A stretch of DNA of 40,860 nucleotides from Thermoleophilia bacterium (GCA_025928655.1 JAICJC010000016.1:1-40860); one strand, 5' to 3'; positions 7,381 through 16,433 are shown, numbered from the stretch's first letter. Numbers and translations: made by a program. Notes: a model not told the origin generated them from the letters alone.

Positions 7381-8403
7381 TCACGGCCCGACTTCGAGCG
7401 CCTCCTCGGCCACCGGCATGTGATCCGGGCCGGCGAGCCACGAGATCTGCGATCGCTTGCGCCTGTCGACGGTCAGGTCGAAGATGTCCGGTCGGTTGTA
7501 ATGGCCGACCGTGTCCATGGCGTAGCGCTCGCGCGATGCGTGCGCGAGGTCGAGATCGGCGTAGAGGGTGACCTCCTCGTTGTGCACCGGCCCGACAAGC
7601 CAGTTCGCGTCGGGGCCGATGACGCCGCTCCCACCGGTCAGCATCGTCTCGCGGCCGCCCTCCGGGTCGGACCCGGCGAACATCGCCTCCCGCAGCTCAA
7701 AGCTGTCGGCGACCGCGCTCGCCGGCATGTATGTGCCCGCGACCAGCACGAAGCAGCGGCCCTCGAATGCATAGTGACGGCTGCCCAGATGCGCCAGCTC
7801 GTATCCCCACGGCCAGACCGCGACGTGGATCAGCTCCGACTGCGCGTGCATCGCAAACCGCGTCAGCGGCATCCAGTGTTCCCAGCACACGAGGCCACCC
7901 AGGCCGCCGTACGGCCTATCGAGCACCAGCAACCCGCTGCCATCCTCGCTCGCCGCCCAGATCATGCGCTCGGCATGCGTCGGCACGAGCTTTCGATGCA
8001 CCGCCACCTGACCGTCGGCCATCAGGTAGAGGAGGGAGTTGTAGAGCGTCCCACCCGATACCTCGTTGATCCCCACCACCACGTCGACGCCGCGCGCGAC
8101 GGCCGCCCTGGTGAGCCGATCGCAGGCGGGGCTTGGCACCTCGAGCGACTGCTCGTGCAGCTTCGCGAAACCGCGCTTGGCGGCCTCGTCGCCCCACCCG
8201 GCCGCGCCGTAGATCCACAACGGATACCCCGGAACCCACACCTCCGGGAACGCGATCACCTGGGCGCCCGCGTCGGCCGCCTCGTTGATCAGGGCGATCC
8301 CCTTCTCGATGGTTGCGTCGCGATCCAGAAAGACCGGCGACGCCTGCACGACCGCCACACGGCAGGTGTCTGCGTGGCGTTCAGCTCCTGCGTGAGTCCC
8401 CAT
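7381..8403 (-). CDS. Carbon-nitrogen hydrolase, nitrilase/cyanide hydratase type
   Basis: The protein has 340 residues. The nitrilase triad is intact: Glu54 in AFPEVWVPGYPLW, Lys138 in VHRKLVPT and Cys173 in LVCWEHWMP. PGYPLW and CWEHWMP are typical of true nitrilases and cyanide hydratases rather than of the NAD synthetase or omega-amidase branches. It would hydrolyse a nitrile to acid and ammonia in the cytoplasm. The ATG at 8403 has GAGGGG upstream. It is divergent from the amidase-peptidase operon with about 80 bases between starts, so the two are probably co-regulated. Nitrilase and amidase together suit nitrogen release from nitriles or amides. The substrate is unknown. Confidence 0.9.
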   Translation of the reverse strand: MGTHAGAERHADTCRVAVVQASPVFLDRDATIEKGIALINEAADAGAQVIAFPEVWVPGYPLWIYGAAGWGDEAAKRGFAKLHEQSLEVPSPACDRLTRAAVARGVDVVVGINEVSGGTLYNSLLYLMADGQVAVHRKLVPTHAERMIWAASEDGSGLLVLDRPYGGLGGLVCWEHWMPLTRFAMHAQSELIHVAVWPWGYELAHLGSRHYAFEGRCFVLVAGTYMPASAVADSFELREAMFAGSDPEGGRETMLTGGSGVIGPDANWLVGPVHNEEVTLYADLDLAHASRERYAMDTVGHYNRPDIFDLTVDRRKRSQISWLAGPDHMPVAEEALEVGP

Positions 8404-8426
8404 GATGTCGCCCCTCGGCTCGAAGA

Positions 8427-8469
8427 CGGAACGTCATTTCCCGTATAGTGGATATCGTTCCCGTGTAGT
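8427..8469. promoter_or_regulatory. Shared nitrilase/amidase control region
   Basis: CGGAA-N5-TTTCCCG (8427-8443) gives GGAA-N6-TTCC inverted arms, similar to the GGAA...TTCC pattern of IclR-family operators. TTCCCGTATAGT (8438-8449) and TTCCCGTGTAGT (8458-8469) are near-identical direct repeats set 20 bp apart, about two helical turns. TATAGT and TGTAGT could be -10 elements for the amidase. The IclR gene at 11281 is the obvious candidate regulator. The repeats are seen; regulator assignment is inferred. Confidence 0.4.
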
Positions 8470-8482
8470 CTCGCAACTTACC

Positions 8483-9874
8483 ATGACCGACCGCGACCGT
8501 CTCGCCCGCGCCTCGATCAGCGACCTGCGCGGCCTGCTGGCCACGGATGAGCTGACCGCCGAAGCCCTCGCCGCCGCCTGCGCCGATCGCATCGAGCAGC
8601 TCAACCCCGAGCTCAACGCCGTCGTCCACCTCGACCGTGCGACGGTCACCGCGCAGGCCCGGGCGCTGGATCGCATCCCACCCGATCAGCGCGGCCCGCT
8701 CCACGGCATCCCCGTCGCCATCAAGGACGTGACGGAGACCGCCGACATGCCGACCACCTACGGCTCGCGCGCCTACGCCGGCTACCGAGCAGGATTCGAC
8801 GCCGCGATCGTCGGCCTGCTCCGCGCCTCCGGCGCCGTCATCCTCTGCAAGACCAACACTCCCGAGCTCGCCTGCGAGCCCGCCACCCGCAGCCAGCTCC
8901 ACGGCGACACCCACAACCCGTGGGACCTCGAGCGATCGCCCGGAGGGTCGAGCGGCGGTGCCGGCGCAGGCCTCGCCGCCGGGCTCTTCCCGCTCGCCCA
9001 GGGCACCGACGCCGGCGGATCGATCCGCATCCCCGCATCGTGCTGCGGCGTGGTCGGGATCAAGCCCACGCGCGGGCTCGTCACCATGGATCCGCTCGGC
9101 CACGGGGCGTGGGGCGGTCTGCTGCACAACGGGCCGCTCGCGCGCAGCGTTCGTGACACCGGAATCGCGCTCGACGTGATGTCCACGCCCTGCCGGCCCG
9201 CGGGCGAGCCCACCGCTCGCTGGAGCACGACGTTCGCCGACGCGTGCGACGCCGAGCTCCCGACCCTGCGAATCGCCTGCTCCAGTGCCGTGCCGGGCGC
9301 CGCCGTGGACGCCGAGGTCGCCGCCAGCTTCGCCGAGGCGGTCGGGGCGTTCCGGGCGCTCGGGTGCGACGTCGCGCCCGCGGCTCCCGACTTCTCCGAC
9401 TTCGCCGGGCCGTTCATGACCCTCGCCGCCGTTGCCTTCGCCGGCATGGGCAGCGCGATGCCCGACGAGCGGCTGGCGCTGATCGGGCACAAGTGCCTCG
9501 CGCTGATGAAGCGCGGCTGGGCGATCAGTGGTGCCGACTACTACAACGCCACGCTCGCTGCGCAGGCCGCGGGCTCACGAGCGCTCGAGTTCTGGGACGA
9601 GTTCGACCTGCTCCTGACGCCGACGGTTCCCACCGTCCCGCCGCGGCTCGACGAGTTTCCGTCGACCGACGAGTACGAGCAGATGTGGGCCGAGTACGGC
9701 TTCTGGGAGACGTTCACCTCGCCCGCGAACCTCAGCGGCCAGCCGGCGATCGCGCTGCCCGCGACCCCAGGCCGCGAATCCCGGCTCCCCATCGGCATCC
9801 AGCTGATGGGTCGTCCCGGCGCGGATGCGCTGCTCCTCACGGCGGCCGCGGCCTATCAGAGGGTCAACCCGTGA
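8483..9874 (+). CDS. Amidase signature family amidase
   Basis: The protein has 463 residues from MTDRDRLARASIS, the start where family similarity begins. The ATG at 8402 would add a poorly conserved tail reading back through the shared promoter. The Ser-cisSer-Lys triad is visible: Lys81 in PVAIKDVTE, Ser157 in PGGSSGGA and nucleophile Ser180 in DAGGSIRIPAS. The C-terminal LPIGIQLMG block is typical. The family hydrolyses carboxamides to acid and ammonia. No strong ribosome site precedes the ATG. The stop overlaps the next start as GTGA. The gene is part of the putative nitrogen-compound catabolic island. Confidence 0.92.
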   Translation: MTDRDRLARASISDLRGLLATDELTAEALAAACADRIEQLNPELNAVVHLDRATVTAQARALDRIPPDQRGPLHGIPVAIKDVTETADMPTTYGSRAYAGYRAGFDAAIVGLLRASGAVILCKTNTPELACEPATRSQLHGDTHNPWDLERSPGGSSGGAGAGLAAGLFPLAQGTDAGGSIRIPASCCGVVGIKPTRGLVTMDPLGHGAWGGLLHNGPLARSVRDTGIALDVMSTPCRPAGEPTARWSTTFADACDAELPTLRIACSSAVPGAAVDAEVAASFAEAVGAFRALGCDVAPAAPDFSDFAGPFMTLAAVAFAGMGSAMPDERLALIGHKCLALMKRGWAISGADYYNATLAAQAAGSRALEFWDEFDLLLTPTVPTVPPRLDEFPSTDEYEQMWAEYGFWETFTSPANLSGQPAIALPATPGRESRLPIGIQLMGRPGADALLLTAAAAYQRVNP

Positions 9875-11190
9875 ACGAGCTCGAGCGATCCGTCACCGCC
9901 GCCATCGCCGCCGGCCGCGAGGAGCTGGTAACCCTCGTGACCGGCCTGGTCGGCTTCGACACGACCGCGCGCGAGCCGGCGGACCCGCCGCGGCAGGAGG
10001 CCGACATGCAGCGCTACCTCGCCGGCCGGCTGGCCGCAGCCGGCGCCTCGATCGACCTGTGGGAGCCCGAAGAGGGCTCGCTCGGCTCGCCGCGCCAGGT
10101 GCCGCCCGGCCTCTCCTTCGGCGGCAGGCCGCAGTTCGCCGCGACCTTCACCGGGACGGGCGGCGGCCGGTCGCTGCTCCTGAACGGGCACATCGACGCG
10201 GTCACGCCTGACCCGGTCGACGCGTGGACGGGCGATCCCTGGCAGGCGGAGAGGCGGGACGGGAAGGTGTACGGCGTCGGCGCGAGCGACATGAAGAGCG
10301 GCGTCGCCTGCATGGCCTACGTCGCCGAGGTGCTCGCCCGGCTCGGCGTGCGCCTGCAGGGCGATCTGATCGTCCACACCAACACCGACGAGGAGTCGTC
10401 CGGTTCCGGCTCGATCGCCGGGGTCGAGCACGGCTTGCGGGCCGATGCCGGCATCTGCACCGAGCCCACCCCGGGCGAGATCTGGGTGGCGTGCCGAGGG
10501 TCGATGTCCCTGACCGTACGAGTCGTAGGTCGCGCCGGCCACGCCGAGATCGAGCACCCGCACTGGCGCGAGGGCGGGGCGGTGAACGCGATCGACAAGG
10601 CCTCGATCCTGATGGACGCGATCCGCGAGCTCGACGCCGAATGGCAGGCGCGGCCCAACCGCGTCCATTCCTACCTGCCGCCCGCCACGATCATGACCAC
10701 GGTGATCGATGGCGGCACCTGGTACGTGACCTACCCGGCCTCGTGCACGTTCACGGTGAACATGCTCTACCTCCCGGCGGACGCGGACGCGGAGGGGTGG
10801 GGGACGGAGATGGCGCTCCAGGTCGAGGAGCGGCTGCTCGCGGCCGCCGCGACAGACGAGTGGCTGGCCGAGAACCCGCCGGCCTTCGAGTGGGGGCCCG
10901 ATCTGCCGCCCTTCGAGGTCGACGGCACGAGCCCGATCGTGGAGACGCTTGGCGGCGCCGCCGCCGACCTCGGGATGCCGCAGCGCCTCGGCGGTCTGGC
11001 GTCGTGGTTCGACGCGGCGTCGTTCACACGCGCCGGGGCGTGTCCGATGGTCGGCTTCGGGGCGGGCACGGCGGGCCGTCCGTTCGAGGGCCACAAGGCG
11101 GACGAGTCGGTCGTGATCGACGATCTGGTGCGCTGCGCCCAGACGCTGGCCGTTACGGTGATGCGTTGGTGCGGAGTGGCGTCCAGCTGA
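9871..11190 (+). CDS. M20 family deacylase/peptidase (ArgE/DapE-like)
   Basis: The protein has 439 residues from the GTG that overlaps the amidase stop. Metal and catalytic residues are in place: His107 and Asp109 in NGHIDAV, Asp140 in GASDMKSGVA, and Glu174-Glu175 in TDEESSGSGS. A C-terminal GHKADESV probably supplies the last histidine. CRGSMSLTVRVVGRAGHAEI is the dimerisation-domain start. The family removes acyl groups from amino groups or cleaves small amides using two zinc ions. Translational coupling to the amidase suggests consecutive hydrolytic steps on one substrate, which remains unidentified. Confidence 0.88.
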   Translation: MNELERSVTAAIAAGREELVTLVTGLVGFDTTAREPADPPRQEADMQRYLAGRLAAAGASIDLWEPEEGSLGSPRQVPPGLSFGGRPQFAATFTGTGGGRSLLLNGHIDAVTPDPVDAWTGDPWQAERRDGKVYGVGASDMKSGVACMAYVAEVLARLGVRLQGDLIVHTNTDEESSGSGSIAGVEHGLRADAGICTEPTPGEIWVACRGSMSLTVRVVGRAGHAEIEHPHWREGGAVNAIDKASILMDAIRELDAEWQARPNRVHSYLPPATIMTTVIDGGTWYVTYPASCTFTVNMLYLPADADAEGWGTEMALQVEERLLAAAATDEWLAENPPAFEWGPDLPPFEVDGTSPIVETLGGAAADLGMPQRLGGLASWFDAASFTRAGACPMVGFGAGTAGRPFEGHKADESVVIDDLVRCAQTLAVTVMRWCGVASS

Positions 11191-11280
11191 ACGGGCGATC
11201 GGGGCTCGCCGAGGCTGGTGGTACACGTCGAGACTAGAGGATGGCAGTGCGGTCAACCGGGCGAGTAACGTCACATCCGA

Positions 11281-12060
11281 ATGCCGCGACCGCGCACCGA
11301 TAGCGATCCCGAGGCCCCGAAGGTCCTCGAGAAGGCGCTGCGGGTGCTGGAGGCGTTCGACGACCAGACGCCGGCCTGGTCGGAGGCTGCGCTGCGCCGG
11401 CGGCTCTCGATGCCGTCAACGACGCTCAACCGCATTCTGCGCAGTCTCGAGCGCGCGGGCTACCTGGTGCGCTACGAGGACGGGCGCTACCAGCTGGGAG
11501 CGGCCGCGGTCCGGCTTGGCAACCGCGCCAGCCGCACCCTGAATCTGGGGACCGCGCTCGAGCCGCACCTCCGCGCCCTGGGCCAGGAGACCGGCGAGCT
11601 GGTGATCCTCGGCATTCCCGACGTCTCCGCCGGGGTGGCGCGGTACGTCAAGACGGTGGACTCGCCCAGCCGCCTGCGGGTCACGGCCGAGATCGGCAGC
11701 GAGGTACCGCTGACGGCGGGCGCGACGGCTAAGGCGATCTTCGCATTCCTGCCCGACGATCGGATCGAACAGGTGATCGCGCAGGCGTCGCGAGCGATTG
11801 CAGCCGGCACCATCACCGACCCTGCGGTGCTGCGCGAGCAGGTCCGTCAGATCCGCGACCGCGGCTGGGCGTTCAGCTGGCAGGAAACCTACGACGGCGC
11901 GTGGGCGGTCGCCGCACCCCTGCTCGACGCCGACAGGCAGACCGCGTATGCCGCCATCGGCGTGGCGACGCCGGTCTCGCGGCACAGCGAGGAGACCGAG
12001 CTGGCCGTGCGCGACGCGGTCTTGCGCACGGTCACGGAGGCCACTCGCTCGCTCGGCTGA
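11281..12060 (+). CDS. IclR family transcriptional regulator
   Basis: The protein has 259 residues. A winged-helix domain lies at about 15-75 (VLEKALRVLEAFDD, then MPSTTLNRILRSLERAGYLV), and an IclR effector-binding domain at about 85-255, with LTAGATAKAIFAFL and SWQETYDGAWAVAAPLLD. Such proteins bind a small carboxylic effector and act as repressors or activators. It sits between the amidase operon and the ABC importer operon. A 19-bp palindrome lies in the promoter just downstream, so local control is likely. The ATG has no ribosome site; TAACGT lies 9 bases upstream, which may mean a leaderless transcript. Confidence 0.93.
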   Translation: MPRPRTDSDPEAPKVLEKALRVLEAFDDQTPAWSEAALRRRLSMPSTTLNRILRSLERAGYLVRYEDGRYQLGAAAVRLGNRASRTLNLGTALEPHLRALGQETGELVILGIPDVSAGVARYVKTVDSPSRLRVTAEIGSEVPLTAGATAKAIFAFLPDDRIEQVIAQASRAIAAGTITDPAVLREQVRQIRDRGWAFSWQETYDGAWAVAAPLLDADRQTAYAAIGVATPVSRHSEETELAVRDAVLRTVTEATRSLG

Positions 12061-12126
12061 CGCGCCCACCTCGTGGGTTCCCGGCGCCCACCATCGTCAC
12101 CGTCTTGGCGGCAGGCGAGCGGCCGC

Positions 12127-12155
12127 TTGCACCCCGACCCAGCGATGTGTAGGGT
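12127..12155 (+). promoter_or_regulatory. Sigma-70-type promoter for the ABC importer operon
   Basis: TTGCAC (12127-12132), exactly 17 bases, then TAGGGT (12150-12155). The predicted start near 12162 lies just before the palindromic operator and about 50 bases before the first permease GTG. Confidence 0.62.
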
Positions 12156-12172
12156 AGAACGAATTGGGATGG

Positions 12173-12191
12173 TTTTCCGAATTTCGGGAAA
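12173..12191 (+). promoter_or_regulatory. 19-bp palindromic operator, probable IclR-type site
   Basis: TTTTCCGAA-T-TTCGGGAAA pairs at eight of nine positions around a central T. It lies about 10 bases after the predicted transcription start, where bound protein would block elongation. IclR-family sites commonly have this size and TTCC/GGAA content, and an IclR gene ends 113 bases upstream. Confidence 0.65.
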
Positions 12192-12212
12192 TAAAGACGG
12201 AGCGATGATCCG

Positions 12213-13106
12213 GTGAGCCCGCGCCGCTACCTGCTCGCACTGGGCGTACCCGGGCTGATCTGGGTCGTCCTGTTCGTCACCCTCGCCCTCTACTCGCTGC
12301 TGGCGATCGCGCTGGGAGGGATCGACCCGCTGCTGCTGACGCCGGTGCCGGCGTGGAACCCGGTCGACTGGAGCACCGCGAACGTGCACGAGGTGGCCCA
12401 GAGCCTGCAGCCATTCTCGGGCGACACGTGGATCGTCTTTCAGCGGACGTGCATCTACATCCTGCTCGCGCTCGCCGGATGCATCCTGATCGGCTATCCG
12501 GTCGCGTACTTCACGGCAGTGCACGCCGGCCGCTGGCGCGGGCCGATCCTGGCGCTGCTCGTGCTGCCGCTGCTGGTGAGCTACATGCTGCGGATGCTCG
12601 CCTGGGTCGGCCTCCTGTCGCCGCAGGGCTGGGTGAACGCGGTGCTCGTGCCGCTCCACGTCGTCCCGGCGAACTTCGGCTGGCTCGACGGGCGGGCGAT
12701 CACCGTCGTCTCGGGGCTGATGTACGGCTGGATCCCGTACTTCATCATTCCCGTCTACGCGGCCCTGGCCCGGTTTGACACGCGCTATCTAGAGGCGTCT
12801 CGCGACCTCGGGGCGGGCACGGGTTCGACCTTCCTCCACGTGACGCTGCCGATGTCGCGGCAGGGCCTGTTGGCGGGCACGGTGGTGGTGGCGCTGCCGA
12901 TGTTCGGCGACTTCTTCACGAACGGCCTGCTCTCCGGCGTGAGCTCGACGGGCATGGTCGGAACCCTGATCAACACCTACGCCGAGAGCCAGACCAACCA
13001 GGCGGTTGCCGCGGCGGTTGCGGTGTGGCTGACCGTGTTCCTCGGGATTCTGCTTCTGCCCTACCTGCGCAGCTCGGCGCGGGCGGGCCGGGAGGTGGGC
13101 CGGTGA
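12213..13106 (+). CDS. ABC transporter permease, PotB-like
   Basis: The protein has 297 residues and about six membrane helices. The BPD-permease EAA loop reads EASRDLGAGTGSTFLHVTLP, and an N-terminal helix precedes a periplasmic stretch, as in spermidine/putrescine-type permeases. The GTG start has GGAG 10 bases upstream. The stop overlaps the next permease as GTGA. It forms the inner-membrane channel with the second permease. The cluster order permease-permease-ATPase-binding protein is a complete importer. The ligand is unknown; the neighbours suggest an N-containing aromatic or heterocyclic compound rather than a polyamine. Confidence 0.9.
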   Translation: MSPRRYLLALGVPGLIWVVLFVTLALYSLLAIALGGIDPLLLTPVPAWNPVDWSTANVHEVAQSLQPFSGDTWIVFQRTCIYILLALAGCILIGYPVAYFTAVHAGRWRGPILALLVLPLLVSYMLRMLAWVGLLSPQGWVNAVLVPLHVVPANFGWLDGRAITVVSGLMYGWIPYFIIPVYAALARFDTRYLEASRDLGAGTGSTFLHVTLPMSRQGLLAGTVVVALPMFGDFFTNGLLSGVSSTGMVGTLINTYAESQTNQAVAAAVAVWLTVFLGILLLPYLRSSARAGREVGR

Positions 13107-13987
13107 GCTCACGCCTGCGGCACGCCTCCTGGGGCAAGATCGGGCTGGTCGCGATCGTCGTGCTCTACATCGTCTGGTCGCTGGCTCCGGTGGCGATCGC
13201 GTTCCTGTTCTCGTTCAACGCGGGCTACTCGCGCAGCACCTGGCAGGGCTTCTCGATGCAGTGGTGGACCGGGTCGAAGTCCGTTTTCAACCTGCCGATC
13301 TACACCGACGCGATCCGGCACAGCCTGCTGCTCGCGGTGCTTGCCGTGATCATCACCGTGCCGCTGGGCGTCTCCCTCTCGATCTTTCTCAGCCGCTGGC
13401 GCGGCATCACCGCGCGGCCGGCATCGTTCCTGGCGACCGTGCCGCTGGTCGTGCCCGAGCTAGTACTGGCGCTGGCCCTGTTCTTCCTGGTCACGAAGGT
13501 GAACCTGCCCGTCGTCACACTGGGGACGTCGGGCCAGGTAGTCGGGCAGGTCACTTTCATCCTGCCGCTGGTCATCGTGATCACCATCGGCCGGCTGTCC
13601 TCGATCCCTACCGGCTACGAAGAGGCTGCTCAGGACCTGGGCGCATCGCCGCCGCAGTCGTTCCGGCTGGTGCTCGTGCCGCTCCTGCAGCCGGCGATCC
13701 TGGCCAGTGCGATCGTGGCGTTCGCCGTCTCGATCGACGACTTCGTGATCACGCAGTACATGTCGTCGACCTCGTCCACGCAGTCGGTGCCGATGCTGAT
13801 CTACACCGCCACCAGGGGCGGGGCGACGCCCGCGCTAAACGCGATGGCCACCATCATGGCGGTGACGACGATCGTCATCGCCGCGGTCGGGTTCGCCCTC
13901 TATCGCCTGCTCGCGCGGCGCGAGCAGATCACCGACGTGCCGGCGCCCGCACCCGCGCTCGCCGTCTCTCGCGAAGGAGCGCTCTGA
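13103..13987 (+). CDS. ABC transporter permease, PotC-like
   Basis: The protein has 294 residues from the GTG overlapping the previous stop. There are about six membrane helices, with WSLAPVAIAFLFSFNAG at the first and the EAA loop EEAAQDLGASPPQSFRLVLVP. FAVSIDDFVITQYM is typical of PotC-type permeases. It pairs with the preceding permease and is coupled to the ATPase gene by a TGATG overlap. Role: half of the membrane channel of the importer. Confidence 0.92.
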   Translation: MSSRLRHASWGKIGLVAIVVLYIVWSLAPVAIAFLFSFNAGYSRSTWQGFSMQWWTGSKSVFNLPIYTDAIRHSLLLAVLAVIITVPLGVSLSIFLSRWRGITARPASFLATVPLVVPELVLALALFFLVTKVNLPVVTLGTSGQVVGQVTFILPLVIVITIGRLSSIPTGYEEAAQDLGASPPQSFRLVLVPLLQPAILASAIVAFAVSIDDFVITQYMSSTSSTQSVPMLIYTATRGGATPALNAMATIMAVTTIVIAAVGFALYRLLARREQITDVPAPAPALAVSREGAL

Positions 13988-15129
13988 TGGCCGGCGGCCA
14001 CATCCAGATCACCGACCTGTCGAGGTCCTACGGAGACGTCCTGGCCGTGAACCACATCGATCTCGAAATGGTGCCCGGCGAGTTCTTCTCGATGCTCGGC
14101 CCTTCGGGCTGCGGCAAGACCACCACGCTGCGGATGATCGCCGGGTTCGAGGACCCGGACAGCGGCCAGATCCTGCTCGACGGGGTGGACATCCGGCACA
14201 CGCCGCCCCACAAGCGGCCGGTGAACACGGTCTTCCAGGCCTACATGATCTTCCCGCACCTCGACGTCTACGAGAACGTCGCGTTCGGGCTGCGCCGCCA
14301 GCGCGTCGGCAAGGACGAGCTCCGCCGCCGGGTTGGCGCCGCGCTCGAGCTCGTGCAGCTCGAGGCGCTCGCCAAGCGGAAGCCCTCGCAGCTCTCGGGC
14401 GGCCAGCAGCAGCGGGTCGCGCTGGCCCGTGCGCTGGTCCTCGAGCCGGCCGTGCTGCTGCTCGACGAGCCGCTCGGAGCGCTCGACGCCAAGCTGCGCC
14501 ACCAGCTCCAGGACGAGCTGAAGACCTTGCAGCAGACCGTCGGGATCACGTTCGTCTACGTGACGCACGACCAGGAGGAGGCGCTCACGATGAGCGACCG
14601 CATCGCCGTGATGAGCCACGGTGCGGTGGAGCAGATCGGGACGCCGCGCGAGGTCTACGACGAGCCGACCACCGAGTTCGTCGCCGACTTCCTGGGCATC
14701 TCGAACCTGCTCTCTGCCCAGGCGGTCTCCGGCGTCCCCGGCGAGTGCCTGCTGCGGGTGGGCGAGTTCCTGCTCACCGCCCGCGGCGGTGAGACCGCCG
14801 CGCGCGGCCAGGTGAAATGCGTGGTGCGGCCGGAGCGCGTCAACCTCGAGCCCGCCGGCGCAACCGGCCACAACCGCGTGCCCGGCACGGTCGAGCGGCT
14901 CGTCTACCTGGGCAGCGCGACCCGCGCGATCGTGCGCCTGGACACTGGCCAGACGCTCCAGTCGCTGATTCCGAGCGACGGGCAGCCCGTGGCGTTCGAA
15001 GAGGGCATCGCCGTGCAGCTCGAGCTGCCCGCCGACGCGCTGCGAGTGGTGAAGGGCGGCGGCGGTGCGGCGGCCCCGCAGGCCGAACACGTTCTTGGTG
15101 ACCAACTGGAAGGAGCAGCGGATGCATGA
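13987..15129 (+). CDS. ABC transporter ATP-binding protein, PotA-like
   Basis: The protein has 380 residues. Walker A is GPSGCGKTT, the signature is LSGGQQQRVALARAL and Walker B is VLLLDEPLGALD, followed by a switch histidine in YVTHDQEEALTMSD. A C-terminal TOBE-type regulatory region of about 250-360 is present. It powers import of the operon's substrate at the cytoplasmic face. The ATG overlaps the previous stop as TGATG, and its own 3' end overlaps the binding-protein start by 8 bases. Length and motifs are those of an intact PotA/FbpC-type subunit. Confidence 0.95.
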   Translation: MAGGHIQITDLSRSYGDVLAVNHIDLEMVPGEFFSMLGPSGCGKTTTLRMIAGFEDPDSGQILLDGVDIRHTPPHKRPVNTVFQAYMIFPHLDVYENVAFGLRRQRVGKDELRRRVGAALELVQLEALAKRKPSQLSGGQQQRVALARALVLEPAVLLLDEPLGALDAKLRHQLQDELKTLQQTVGITFVYVTHDQEEALTMSDRIAVMSHGAVEQIGTPREVYDEPTTEFVADFLGISNLLSAQAVSGVPGECLLRVGEFLLTARGGETAARGQVKCVVRPERVNLEPAGATGHNRVPGTVERLVYLGSATRAIVRLDTGQTLQSLIPSDGQPVAFEEGIAVQLELPADALRVVKGGGGAAAPQAEHVLGDQLEGAADA

Positions 15130-16399
15130 CCATGACGAGGGCCCCCGACTGAGCCCGCTCGCGATGCGGATGACGCGCCAGGCGATGCTGCGCAAGACCG
15201 CCGGTGGTGCCGCGGCGCTCGGCGCGTCGAGCTGGCTGCTCGCCGCCTGCGGAGGCTCGAGCGGCGGCGGATCCGGGGGATCCGGCGGCTCGACGTCGGA
15301 CGACCCATCCCTGCCGATCGGCACGAAGAACCGCCCGATCACCCTGCCCATATCGTCGGACAACCCGGCGATCGCCTCGGGCAAGTCGCCCGAGCGCGGC
15401 CCGTTCGTCATCTATGACTGGGACTACTACCTGAGCCCGGCCGTGGTCAAGAGCTTCGAGCAGAAGTACAACGTCAAGGCCCAGCTCACGACGTTCGCGT
15501 CCATCGACGAGGCGGTCAACAAGATCGCGTCGGGCGCCATCACCCCCGACGTCTGGGTGCCGGACGCCGAGCACATCTACCAGGTCGCGCAGAGCAAGCT
15601 GATCCAGCCGATCAACCACAGCTACATCCCCAACCTCGACAAGGCGATCACCGCGGCCGCCAACCCATGGTATGACCGCGGCGCCCGGTACACGTCGCCG
15701 AACTTCATCAACACGTTCGGCATCGGGTGGCGCAACGACCTGGTGAACATCAATCCGGCCAACGAGAAGAACTGCTGGGACGTGTTCTGGGAGACTCCCG
15801 GTGGCACCCCCATGGGCATGCTGAACGCGGCCCCCTACGACGCGATCAGCATGACGATGATCCGCAACGGCAGCACTCTCGAGCACGTCAGCGAAGACGA
15901 CGTGACCAAGGCGGCCAACGACCTCTCCAAGCTGTCCAACGTGAAGTGGCAGTACACGAGCTTCCAGCCGCTCGGCACAGGCGTCGAGCACCTGGCGTTC
16001 GCCTTCAACGGCGACTTCGCCGTGATCGGCGACTACCTGTCCAAGTCGGTGCCGATCAGCGCCGTGGACTACTACTTCCCGGCGGCCGGCAACGGCGTGA
16101 TCCTGAACGACTGCTGGACGATCCCCAAGTCGGCCAAGAACCCCGTCCTAGCGCACCTGTGGATGAACCACTTCCTCGAGACCGAGAGCGCCATCGCCAA
16201 CTTCCGCGACGTGGGCTATCAGACCATGCTGACCGATCTCACTGTCGACAAGTTGGTCGCCGCCAAGGTGGCGGACCCCCACGAGATCGAGATGGCCTTC
16301 TCGCCGCCGGCGTTCCAGGAGAACGGCATCCCGGTGCCCTTTTGGAACACCCAGCAGTTGATGTGGATGGAGCGTGAGTTCGCGCAGTTGACCTCCTAA
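15122..16399 (+). CDS. ABC transporter substrate-binding lipoprotein, PotD-like
   Basis: The protein has 425 residues. The N-terminus carries a twin-arginine-like MRMTRQAMLRKTAGGAAAL and then the lipobox LLAAC, followed by a Gly/Ser-rich tether of about 18 residues. The body matches PotD-type binding proteins: FVIYDWDYYLSPAVVKSFEQ and NKIASGAITPDVWVPD. AAGGAG lies just before the ATG. Aromatic residues are frequent in the C-terminal half, which could suit a planar ligand, though that is weak evidence. It captures substrate outside the membrane for the two permeases. It is the last gene of the importer unit; 101 bases separate it from the monooxygenase. Confidence 0.92.
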   Translation: MHDHDEGPRLSPLAMRMTRQAMLRKTAGGAAALGASSWLLAACGGSSGGGSGGSGGSTSDDPSLPIGTKNRPITLPISSDNPAIASGKSPERGPFVIYDWDYYLSPAVVKSFEQKYNVKAQLTTFASIDEAVNKIASGAITPDVWVPDAEHIYQVAQSKLIQPINHSYIPNLDKAITAAANPWYDRGARYTSPNFINTFGIGWRNDLVNINPANEKNCWDVFWETPGGTPMGMLNAAPYDAISMTMIRNGSTLEHVSEDDVTKAANDLSKLSNVKWQYTSFQPLGTGVEHLAFAFNGDFAVIGDYLSKSVPISAVDYYFPAAGNGVILNDCWTIPKSAKNPVLAHLWMNHFLETESAIANFRDVGYQTMLTDLTVDKLVAAKVADPHEIEMAFSPPAFQENGIPVPFWNTQQLMWMEREFAQLTS

Positions 16400-16433
16400 C
16401 CGACGCGCCCCACTCACTCGCTGTCGAGCAGCA

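Noticed and set aside
9244-9870. N-terminal extension of the M20 gene's open frame
   Set aside because: The extra ~209 codons overlap the amidase gene in another frame and are low-complexity. The GTG at 9871 with a GTGA overlap is the natural start.
12205-12216. Four-codon upstream reading frame overlapping the permease GTG
   Set aside because: The GGAG site is only 2 bases from this ATG and is better placed for the GTG at 12213; chance at this length.
15240-15305. Gly/Ser-rich repeats after the lipobox of the binding protein
   Set aside because: Ordinary flexible tether of a lipoprotein, not a separate repeat element.
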